A DNA stretch of 64,000 nt from Odiellus spinosus. Lineage: Eukaryota; Arthropoda; Arachnida; Opiliones; Phalangiidae. A model generated the notes under the pieces. The model searched no databases and was not told the origin of the DNA. It saw only the letters and a list, made by a program, of their open reading frames with translations. Below are positions 36,598 to 45,759 of the stretch, piece by piece. The translations under genes were made by a program, and so were the position numbers. Positions within the stretch are counted from its first letter, which is position 1; every line of letters starts with the position of its first letter. The stretch covers positions 15,742,183 to 15,806,182 of the forward strand of contig OY987238.1 of NCBI GenBank assembly GCA_963920705.1, given 5' to 3'.

Positions 36598-38100
36598 GTT
36601 TTTAATCTTAAAATTTCGCGAAAAGAGCTCTTTTTTTTGTGGCACCGCTAGAAATACAAGGTTAAGTCCCATAATTTTGTATTTCTGGTGCCACCCCCCT
36701 TATTGCCCCCGCGTAAGAATGTGTTGAAATTGAAATATAAAATTGTAATAATGTTACGTTTGATCTGATCAAGGTAAGAAGATGGCGCCACGAGACGAGT
36801 AGCCACGTACGGGGACCAGATCTGACACGAGATGGCGCCTCATGAGGATTCCGAAGAGAGCTAATGGAACTGGAAATCAAACTGAACCGGTCACTTTGAC
36901 CCCGCGCCATTTTGAGCAAAACTATCTAAATTGTATAATGAAAATAGTGCGCAAAATAGTCTTTGTATAGTTTTTAATCAGTAAAATTTGCGCTAATTGA
37001 TGGTTAAACGAATCCTTATATAATTCTTAATCACCTGTTATTAAAGTTAAAAGTAGAAAACAATTTTTGGGAATTTATTTATCCGAATTAAACAATAAGC
37101 CTATAAATTCCCCAATGAAGCTTAACTGAGGGGAAAAAAACTAGCGATTCGTCGCTGACGCTGGCGCAATCTGCGCCAGTTGTCGAAGCAATCCATTCTA
37201 AGTAATTATCAGAGCTCGTAGGTTTTTAATTTTACATAATTTACATCTTTTTTTCTTCAATCCAGATTTCATACCTGGTCGCGATATGATATCAGTTTGA
37301 TTGTTCGCTAAACCACTAGTGAGTGTATTTCGTGGACTGGAAGAATTCTGTTTGAAATACACTGTCACAGCGTAATGACTCTGATACCGCTGGGAGTTGT
37401 AACCATTTATCAGTCTAAGGTAATTATCATCGCCAATAGGTGTCAAATAAAGCGCATTAATCCGTCTTAGCCTTACATTCCCCTTGAACTATGCCTAGTT
37501 ATAGTTATGCAGAGTTTAATTTATTAAGGTTTAGTCGGACATGTAAAAATAAAAAATCCCGGATCAAATTTCCCGCTCTTTTTTCGCGTTTCTTGATATC
37601 GATCTCTCGTGTAACGTATTTTGAATTAATTTTAGCTCATTTTTCATATATCTGTGAAATAGTATTGGCGTTTGGGGTTCGATTTATTGTCAGTTCCCTA
37701 TTCTAGTCCGTTTGCTCACCGTTTTTGGGCCACGATTAGCGTAATTACCATTAATTTAAAACGAGGAACAACCGAACCGATGGTATCGCTCTTCTGAACG
37801 AATACCAGAGCGTGGCTAATTCAACTCCACTACAAAGTGTTTATACTCTACATTGTGCCCTTATTGTCGTCTGCTAGAGGTTCGTTTTACGGCGCCATTT
37901 TCCACGTTTTCGCGTGCTTGTTAATTAGTTTTAATTAGTTTTATTATAGTTTAATAATTAAAACTCTTTTGAAAACAAGATGGTACGCGAACAATTCTGA
38001 AGGTAATAGTTAGGCCTAACGTTTTATTAATAGTAATAAGAGAATACAGTTATGGTCAATCATTACATATGGGCATGATTAACGAGTTACTAGCTAACTA
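36598..38100. other. Spacer with hairpins, no gene supported
   Basis: Contains the hairpin 36639-36696 and a smaller perfect stem-loop at 37161-37179 (CTGGCGCA / TGCGCCAG). A minus-strand open stretch (37446-37198, 82 codons) has an amino-acid composition that looks coding and a CCAG/GTATGA donor-like site, but I cannot identify or extend it. A GTCGTCTGCTA motif of the 155-bp family occurs at 37866. Confidence 0.4.
36639..36696. repeat. Hairpin with about 18-bp stem
   Basis: GTGGCACCGCTAGAAATACA at 36639 pairs with TTGTATTTCTGGTGCCAC (36678-36695), with a two-base bulge (CT) in the left arm and an 18-nt loop. It sits just after the exon-like tandem array. Confidence 0.65.
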
Positions 38101-38118
38101 ATTTAAAAATCTTTTTAG

Positions 38119-38461
38119 GCTTTCCAAATAAAACTATAAGATGAAGAAACTTCCTCTAGTATTTGGTGGCAACAAAAAGCTAAGGCGAGATCAGATTTCC
38201 AGCTGATATCGGCTAAGCGATACCGAGGAAAGATGACCAACAACCTGGAGATGTTAATTATTCATTGAGGTAAGTTTCGCTACGTGGTATCATCATATTC
38301 TTATCAATGATAATAACCGTGTTAATTTCCGTATAGACGATGGCTCTTCGGTGGATGACAACATTGTGTGGTTGGATTATCAGTTTGTCGGGATAATTAT
38401 TCGGAACTTGAGGAGAAGGAAGCCAATGATTACGTCAACTTACTCATCTTGAATTATCGCG
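38119..38461 (+). ncRNA. Candidate spliced transcript without a coding frame
   Basis: Strong splice signals are clustered: an acceptor CTTTTTAG at about 38118, a donor GAG/GTAAGT at 38270, an acceptor CCGTATAG at 38336 and a donor GCG/GTAAGT at 38462. The segment 38337-38461 (125 nt) has stops in all three frames, and the preceding segment runs into TGA just before its donor. I therefore see spliced-exon architecture but no protein. It could be UTR exons, a long non-coding RNA or a decayed gene. Confidence 0.25.
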
Positions 38462-40886
38462 GTAAGTCCCCTTTTTTAATCAGGTTTTTACGATAGGAAG
38501 GGATGGGAATGTGTCATATTTGACCTCAAAAACTTTGGGAATTTTAATCTCGGGACCAAATGGTTGGTTAATTTGAATCCATTGGTCGAAAACTTGGTTA
38601 ATTTGAATCCAACGATCAAAGGGTAAAGAATTTTTACATTGCCAAGATCAAACTATCTGCCTACGCGGCCATTGTTAATAAAGCATCGCAATTCCGCAAC
38701 AAACTCATTTACTAAGGTTCCCCCCGTCCCTAGCGCAATTAATCGTGATATGAAAGGAATTATTCTCCCCGTAAATATTAAGAAAGACGAGCTTTTTCAA
38801 TTTCAAATCTTTCCAAAGATTATTTTACGATACTTCTTTATTAGAGCCAAAGAATGGTAACAATCTTGGCCAATGCGGTCCAGTTTTTGATCGAATCTGA
38901 TCAATTTTGGACAAATTGGTTCGATTATAACAAATTTTTTAATAGAAATTAATAAGTTGTAACGCTACAAACTTATTTTTTGGCCAAGTTTATCTTCTAA
39001 TTTATAAAATATCCGTTGAATTATTACAATTACTTTGAAAAATAACTATTTTTTGACCATAATTGATTTTAGCGCTTAAAAATCTTATCACTTTTAGTCG
39101 AACATTAATGAAATGATTTTTTTTGGGCCGATCCCCGCGCTTCTCCCTAGTTTACCTTTAAATGAAAAAATAATCACCCCCATTGTACGGCGCTTAAATT
39201 TCGTAGCTGAAAGAATCCTATTTAAGGAAAATTTAAGCCTTTAAGTCTGTCCGAAAGAAACTTATCGATAGAAAGTGAAAGTTTAGTTTTACTCGAAATC
39301 GCGCAATTTGCTCGAGTAAATAGGGTTTTTTTTATATTAAAGCGAGCGGCTCCCGCCTAATTAATGATCATTTTCGTACGAAAGGTAGTTAATTTGATCC
39401 GGATTAAGTATTTTTATTAAAAAGATTGGTTGGAAAGCCAGCTGATCACTCGTGTTCTAGAAATCCGCTCGATAGTAGTCAAATCGAGGCTGACAATTTT
39501 TATTTCCAAATTTTCTAGAAATGGCTTTTTGGTTTCAAATAGTTCTTTATCCCAAATTGGAAAAATTTTCGCGATTCATTTGAGGTTTCGACTCGCCCTA
39601 AAAATCAATTTAATCTTAGTTTTTATCGAGTTAAAGTTTAAATATAATTTAATATCCCATTTAATCAATTAGATTATTGGAACTCTGATCTCTCCTTCTA
39701 GCTTTCCCCGATTATAATCGCGACGAACTTTGTAGAGTTAATCTTATATTTAGCGTCAATTTTTGAAATAAAATATTCTTCGTAAGTTTGGTTGGGCTTC
39801 TACGATGTCAGAAATGATCTATCATCTTTAAATAATAAGGCGCGAAGGTCAAATTGGAATGAAAATTCCGTGAGGAGAAGAGTTAAGATTCCCGAAATTT
39901 TTGTCAGGAAAAACTTTGAATTAAAGGTTTGCGGATTTAGTTTTGAAATTATACCTTTATCAAATCTTGTAAGCCATTAATTTTGTTTTTTGACACGTAT
40001 TAGAAGCTTTTACTCGGTTAGTCATTCGTCCTTCGACTCGATATTAGACGGGGGGGGGGGGGGGGGGGGAAGAGAGGGCCAAATACAAACCTTCGAGAGT
40101 TTTATTAATATCTGTCAGATTTTTGAAATTAATTAAACCGTAAAAGTTTGCAATTATTTTAGTTTGTAAATTTTAGTTTAGAATTGCGCTCTTTGTAGAG
40201 AAAAAGAACCGGGTCTCGCGTTTTAGAGCTTTGACTTAAAGGGAGAATGAAGTTAGTTTTGAGAAAAATAATATCCGACAGATTAATTTTATCAATCTTC
40301 GTAAGTTAAACCTCGAGTTAAAGGGAAGCTGTAGGAAATCGAGATAAAGGGAAGCTGTAGGAAATGGAGTTAAAGGGAAACTAGGAAACGGAGTTAAAGG
40401 GAAACTAGGAAACGGAGTTAAAGGGAAACTGTAGGAAATGGCGCGTAATAGCGGATAAGTTCATTTTTAGATAAAATCCGTTCTATGTATTTTGAATCCC
40501 GCCCTAGAGAGAGAATGGGATACGAGCCAATCAAATCTCGTTATTTTATTCCCAATATTAAATACTTTACTAGCAGAGAGAGTCGCGGAAAGGTGGCTGC
40601 GCATTTCCCCCTAAAAACACCTTAAAAATAACGCGCGTCAAGTTTAATTTTTAGCGATTACACGTATATTTATTTTAAATTGATATAAAATGAACAGGCA
40701 CACTTTTCAATTTTATTTCGTAAAAAAAATACCCGAAATGTATTTTTGAGGCGAAGTAACGCCGGGAAATTCGACTTGATTTAGGAATATACTTTAATTA
40801 ATACGTAGGAGTTAATAATAATCACGCTTGATATTTTGATATTTTGGGTGTTGAGTTCAGTTAGCCCCGGGCGGGCGGCGACGTTC
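38462..40886. other. Spacer, repeats only
   Basis: No supported gene. Contains a 20-nt G run (40050-40069), a tandem block of GGAGTTAAAGGGAAACTAGG units (40305-40442) and an AAAGGGAGAATGAA motif (40236-40252). TTTATT at 40712-40717 is a poly(A) signal in the correct orientation for the NudC-like gene (minus strand), 170 bp after its stop. Confidence 0.5.
40305..40442. repeat. Tandem AGTTAAAGGGAAACTAGGAA units
   Basis: Five copies, 23-28 bp each, alternating between AAACTAGGAAACGG and AAGCTGTAGGAAAT(C/G)GAG endings. The AAAGGGA core is shared with the motif dispersed over the window. Confidence 0.8.
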
Positions 40887-43146
40887 TCAGTGACCTTCCA
40901 CCTTTTGCTCCGTGTTCTTGAACAGGTGTTGCCAAAACGAAAACGCCTCGCTCTGAATTATGAAGAAAATTGATTCGTTAGACTACGAGTGAATGTTACT
41001 AATAAGAGGACCTTAGGAAAGTCGGCTTATTTGGAAATTGACCCCCCAAAAGGTCAGGGGAAAGTCGGGTAAATTTGGAAATTAACCCAAAAGGTCAGGG
41101 GAAAAGTCAGGGAATTGGAAATTAACCCGAAAGGTTGAGGAAAAGTCGGGGAATATGGAAACTGACCCAAAAGGTCAGAAAAAAGTTCAGGAATTGGGAT
41201 ATTAACCCAAAAAGTCAGGAAATATGAAAATTACCATTTTAATATTTTTTGTATTTGAATTGTTTCTTGGCCCAATTTTATTGTATTTCTGGCGTGGGCG
41301 GCCCGAGTTCAAATACCTTTCGATTGAATTGAAGCGAAAGTTGGGCCGCGAGCAACCGCTTTGTTCGCCAATTTTAACCTACTTAATTTGTCTAAGAATA
41401 TTTTCAAAAACTATAGATTTTTTTCTAAGCGCGAACCCGTTTCGGAGAAAAATTCAAAAAACACGAACGAAAAATCAACAATTCGCGATTTCCCCTTTTT
41501 GTTTCCAAAACAGTGGACTTCATATTTAAAGGGATACTGAAAGACAATTTGGCATTTATTTTCTAGTAAATAAATTAGCTATCGAAGGCCGGGCTTTTAA
41601 TTAGTGTTCTTCTACCCTTATACGCTCTTCGGACGAGCCGCGTAATTAGCTAGTTTAATCACGATTAACCTCGGGTTTATTGAACTGAGAATGCTACGTA
41701 AGCCTGGGTTAAATCTAATTTAAGCGCGGTTAATTTGTATCGCGCCTTTATTTCAATCAGCGCTTGTTTTAACTTCGATCTCGTTTCCCCCATTTTAAAA
41801 GTAATTTAACTCGAGGAAGAGGGAGAGGGATTAATTTTGTACCTTTTTGATGACGACGTGTACGTTGTTGTTTTTCAAACTCCACGTAAAACCTTTATCC
41901 TCGACGTCTTCGTACAAATCTCCGTCGATTATGGGCTCTTCGCCTTTAACCCCGACTAGCAAATGCTACGGCAATAATTACATTATTTATAATAATAATA
42001 ATAATAATTCCAAATTAGGAAGAAATTAGACCCCGATTAAGCTCGTTTAATTATTTTCATTTTACCTCAATTTAGTTTTAAATTAGAGCGAATTTCTCGC
42101 GTTTGAAATAAAAATGAAAGCTTTAGTTAAAGGTCAGCCTGTCCGCTCCGAAATTTGCCCCTCAGGGTGACCGGAATTCCTATAATAGAAGACTTTCTCC
42201 TATTTTTAAATTTTTTTCCCCCCTGGTCAGCCTGGCCCCTTAAAAATCATCTTCCCTAACGAAATAGCTTCGATTGTACAAATTACTTCCGGTCAATGTC
42301 GTCCGATAAGCTTAGAAAAAGGGAGACTTTAAATGTGATTGAAAAATAACGCGGATAAACCGGATGTAATGATTTAGAACCGAGTGTCATTGGAGCCCGC
42401 GTATAACTTCCTCATTTTCTATTTGTTTTTATGACGTCAAATGACGTTGTCGCGCGTCGAGTTAAAATAAATTAACAAGGTTTTATAATTAAAGTTAAAA
42501 TCTCGACGAGGAAAAAGTCGTTTTTAAAATCGAGGTCGATAAATTTCTAAGAAAAATCTATTATTTATTTTACCTGGTTTTTAAATTCGACTCGTAAATC
42601 TTTGTCATTGCTCGCGTTGGCGTCGTAAGGAATCAGAAGCTGCCAATAAAAAATAAATTAAAAATATTATTTCTAAATAAATTGACAAACTCTCTCGGCT
42701 TCGTTTGGAATCTTACCTCTACGAAAAAGACCTTGTCGTACCAATAAAACGATTTGCCATCGCGCGTTAATGCCTCCTTCGCCTACATCGTCATCGACCA
42801 GAAATTAATAATTAATTAATAATTAAAATTCTCCCTTTAAAACCCACTTTTCAATCGAGATATTCTTTCGGTCGCCTTGGAATCGATTTAAACCTTTCCA
42901 AATCGATTCTCTAGAGTCGCGTGAACGAATCGATTTGATTGGATTTCTCGCGCCCGCTTCGGGAACTAGTTTCGTACCAATTCGGCTTGGTTTCAACTGA
43001 ACCGATAGTTGAAGCCTACGATAAATCGATTTATAACGATAATACGCGTGACCCTTAAATCGATTCGAATATGACAACGTTAGCTTAAGTTCAATTTCTA
43101 TCGTTCTTGATTGACAATTGGGTTGAATCCAAAAGCCACTTACCAT
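40887..43146 (-). CDS. Small NudC-like CS-domain protein
   Basis: Minus-strand exons: ATG ending an exon at 43146-43144, then 42782-42717, 42639-42574, 41965-41843 and 40952-40887; all coding introns are phase 0. Predicted 107 aa, essentially a single CS (p23/Hsp20-like) domain: KSFYWYDKVFFVE, LLIPYDANASNDKDLRVEF, then HLLVGVKGEEPIIDGDLYED, FTWSLKNNNVHVVIKK and an SFWQHLFK end. The pattern -DL-V-----HL-VG-KG--PIIDG-LY--V----W-L----V-V---K matches NudC and NUDCD proteins, which act as Hsp90 co-chaperones and dynein-pathway factors. Three coding exons are exactly 66 nt. The start codon is the last codon before a perfect GTAAGT donor. The frame is also open for 17 codons upstream in that exon (acceptor at 43197), so the protein could be longer at its N terminus. 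C-terminal parts typical of full-length NudC are absent. Confidence 0.78.
42220..42355. repeat. Solo copy of the CTTTAAAG-bounded 155-bp family
   Basis: Carries GGCCCCTTAAAAATCATCTT, TAGCTTCGATTGTACAAATT, AATGTCGTCCGATAAGCTTA and GGGAGACTTTAAATG in the same order as the array at 8.4-8.9 kb. It lies in the intron between the third and fourth exons of the NudC-like gene. Confidence 0.65.
42432..42439. promoter_or_regulatory. CRE palindrome within the NudC-like gene intron
   Basis: TGACGTCA followed at once by AATGACGTT. An intronic consensus CRE; another full CRE is at 57209-57216. No function is implied beyond the motif. Confidence 0.3.
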
Positions 43147-44092
43147 GTTATAATTTATATCCTTAATATTTGATTGGCAACCAATGGGTGAAACGCCTAC
43201 CGGAAAAAAATTCAATTTAATTTTCCATAAATGAATATTAAAATTCCCCAAATTGAAATTCATTTAAGCTCGAGTTATTGAAATCTATTAGAAATAATTA
43301 ACTTTTTGTAAGATTAACATTAATCCTAATCCGTTGGCGCGGCGGAAAACCCTTTAGGTAATCCCGCGTGGAAAATCGTGCTAGGAATACTAATGAACTT
43401 GGCTCATGGGTGACTTCCAAACGCGTAATTTAAGTAGGAAGCTCTATTAAAGGTGGGGGGATATAATATCCTCGGTTATCTCTACTTTTAGGTTAGACTG
43501 TCGTATAGCTATGGCTTGTTTTTGCTTTTTTGTCCATGGGTAAATTAATGTAAAGGTTATTTTTTCACAATGTCGCGAATGCGTTCGTTAATTATTACTG
43601 TTTCTACCGCAATTGTAATAAAGTTTACCTTCGTGACTCAAAATGTAATTTAGACCGCGAGGCATTTTCGTTTTTCTATTGGGGAAATCGTGTCCTCGGC
43701 TATTCCTGGCTGATAACATCAAGCTCGTTAAGCTTTTTTTTAACTATATTTTAATGACGTTTAGGATTTAACCTTTATTAGTTTCGGGGTTTCAAATATC
43801 TACAAATATCTAGATTAAGGTTAACTCCATCTTAAAAGGTTAAATATTGGGTAATATTAGACGAAAGGGTCAGGGAAAATCGGTGGAAAAGGTCGAGGAA
43901 AAGTCAGGGAATTTGAATCTGAAAAAACTGCGCCAACTCCCGTTAGAAAATACAATTAACTATAATATATAATAATTATATTAAATTTTTAACATCCTCT
44001 CCAGTCGTTTAATTAGCTTTAAATGGCTTTGATTTAATTATAATTAAATTCTCTATTACCCTCCTATACAGTTAATGTTATTGTTTAAGTAC

Positions 44093-44156
44093 TTAATAAA
44101 AACAAGTTGCACCTTTAATTACGCGCGTAATTAAAGTTGCAACTTGTTTTTATTAA
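44093..44156. repeat. 64-bp near-perfect palindrome
   Basis: The sequence reads the same on both strands around the centre ACGCGCGT (44121-44128). Arms of 32 bp contain TTAATAAAAACAAGTTGCA and CTTTAATTACGC, with one mismatched base pair and no loop. Such a structure can extrude as a cruciform or arise from head-to-head fusion of a short element. Confidence 0.85.
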
Positions 44157-44743
44157 TTACTTATTTTATTCGCAATTTTTAACCAATTTTATTTATTTGT
44201 TTGCCAAGAATCTATTTAGTTATCGAGACTTAAGACTAATGCCATCAAAATTCATTATTCTTCTACGTTAATATATTTTTGAACTTGAAAAATAGCCTAA
44301 TTCCTTATAATTTCGTAGATATTTGGGGGTCCTGGTTATTTTCGCTCGATTTTTCCTGGTATTGGTCAAAGAAGCTCGCGGTCACTGGGTTTCAAGTTTA
44401 AGTTTTACAGGAAGTATTTCCAATTTAAAACTAAGCCTAAAATTTATTTTTCTTTCGCGTTATCGGCGCTTATATTCGTTAATCATTAGTTTAACTAATT
44501 CTTTAAGGGCTAACGAAACCCAAACTATTAAGAATGTTAAAAATCCCGCCTTATCGAATAAACTAGACGAAATCCAGCTCTTTTATTAAAGATAATTAGT
44601 CAATTTAGCTAAGCCTAATTACGTTAAATTAGGAGCTTCATTTATAATCTAAATCGAGATTTTTTTCTCCTCCAAAATAAATAACTCTTTCTTAGTAACT
44701 TCGACGAAAAATTTCATTTTTTCTCCTCCAAAATAAGTTAATT

Positions 44744-44912
44744 TTTCCCGCCAAACGAAGTCAATTTTTCCCGCGAAAAAAAGTTAGTTTTTCCCGCGAA
44801 AAAAAGTTAGTTTTTCCCGCGAAAAAAAGTTTAATTTTTCCCGCGAAAAGCTCAATTTCCCGCCAAAATAAAGTTAATTTTTCCCGCCAAACAAGGTTCA
44901 TTTTTTCCCGCG
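44744..44912. promoter_or_regulatory. Array of eight TTTCCCGC(C/G) sites
   Basis: Sites start at 44744, 44767, 44790, 44813, 44837, 44856, 44880 and 44904; spacing is 19-24 bp, about two helical turns. TTTCCCGC is the textbook E2F/DP binding sequence. Between sites the spacer is A-rich (AAAAAAAGTTAGTT). It may be a tandem repeat that happens to contain the motif, or a homotypic E2F cluster. Each copy has the same orientation. Confidence 0.6.
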
Positions 44913-45352
44913 AAAACAATTAGGATATGAGAACGGGGTTTAACGTTAAGACCCTTTGATTACTGAATATTAAGAGGATTATAAATAAAAATAATATAAT
45001 CCTTCGAAACTAGTTAAATTTAAATTTGACCAACCTTTAATTAAGAAGCGAAATTTAGTTACGTTAGCGACAATAAGGTCCAGGGGGTGGCGAAGGAAAT
45101 CTCGATAGCGATTAATTGAGGGAATCGAGCGACTGATGTCGAGACGCCAATGTCTCCGTTTCTTATACGTTTCTATTTCGTTCAATTGCCTCTCTCCCCC
45201 CCCCCCCCCCCTCCTTCGCTTCCAAAACCGGTCATTGAATACGCCCGGAAGACTCAGTTTCCAAAATATACTCGCGCCTAGTTATTAGTGAAAGCGTCTA
45301 ATTGAAGCGAAATTTTTCAATCCATCCTTAACAACTTTTTTAATTTTATTTA

Positions 45353-45753
45353 AAATTTCTCAATTATTAAATAAGGGTAAGATTCAAAATTGAATTAAAT
45401 GATGAAGTAACGAATTGGCCAATGGTCATTCGGATGCCCTCGAGGTCTTCCTTGGGCTTGACTCCTCGCTTCTAATAAAATAACTTCGCGACGCTTTTTG
45501 TAATAGTAGTGTCCGTCGGTCACCCGGAATCAAAACGAAGAACAGGATTGGATAGGGCCGGTCAAGATGGGGCGGAATATCCCGACCCCCTTTCAGAAGG
45601 CGCGTACTATATTAAACGGCGGTGAATTAATTACCAATGAAAGGAATCCGAATTTTAGTTCAAAAAATATATATTTTTAATTGGACTTACGATTGTGGGT
45701 ACATCTGAACGGGCTCCTACTTGGCACTTGGCTCTCAAGGTACTTTTTTCGCG
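45353..45753 (-). CDS. Candidate two-exon fragment of an unrecognised gene
   Basis: On the minus strand an open segment ending at 45691 (reading ...KSTLRAKCQVGARSDVPTI) is followed by a perfect GTAAGT donor, a 219-bp intron with a TTTTATTAG acceptor, and a second open segment from 45471 that joins in phase 0 and continues KRGVKPKEDLEGIRMTIGQF. It then either runs to a stop near 45366 or splices at a weak GTTACT. The joined stretch of at least 40 residues has good coding composition. I do not recognise the family. It might belong to the NudC-like gene 2 kb downstream on the same strand, but the phase does not match the next identified exon (43196-43144). The 5' boundary is not resolved. Confidence 0.38.
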
Positions 45754-45759
45754 CCAATA

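Larger units (their letters stand above)
43200..45350. other. Spacer with palindrome and E2F-type array
   Basis: No supported gene. Holds a short GTCAGGGAA block (43865-43945), the 64-bp palindrome (44093-44156), the TTTCCCGCG array (44744-44912) and a 16-nt C run (45196-45211). The 88-codon plus frame at 44323-44589 and the 146-codon minus frame at 43263-42823 are not supported as genes. Confidence 0.5.

Noticed and set aside
42823..43263. 146-codon minus-strand frame overlapping the NudC-like 5' region
   Set aside because: Only the short segment between the acceptor at 43197 and the GTAAGT donor at 43143 fits the gene; the rest reads through both introns.
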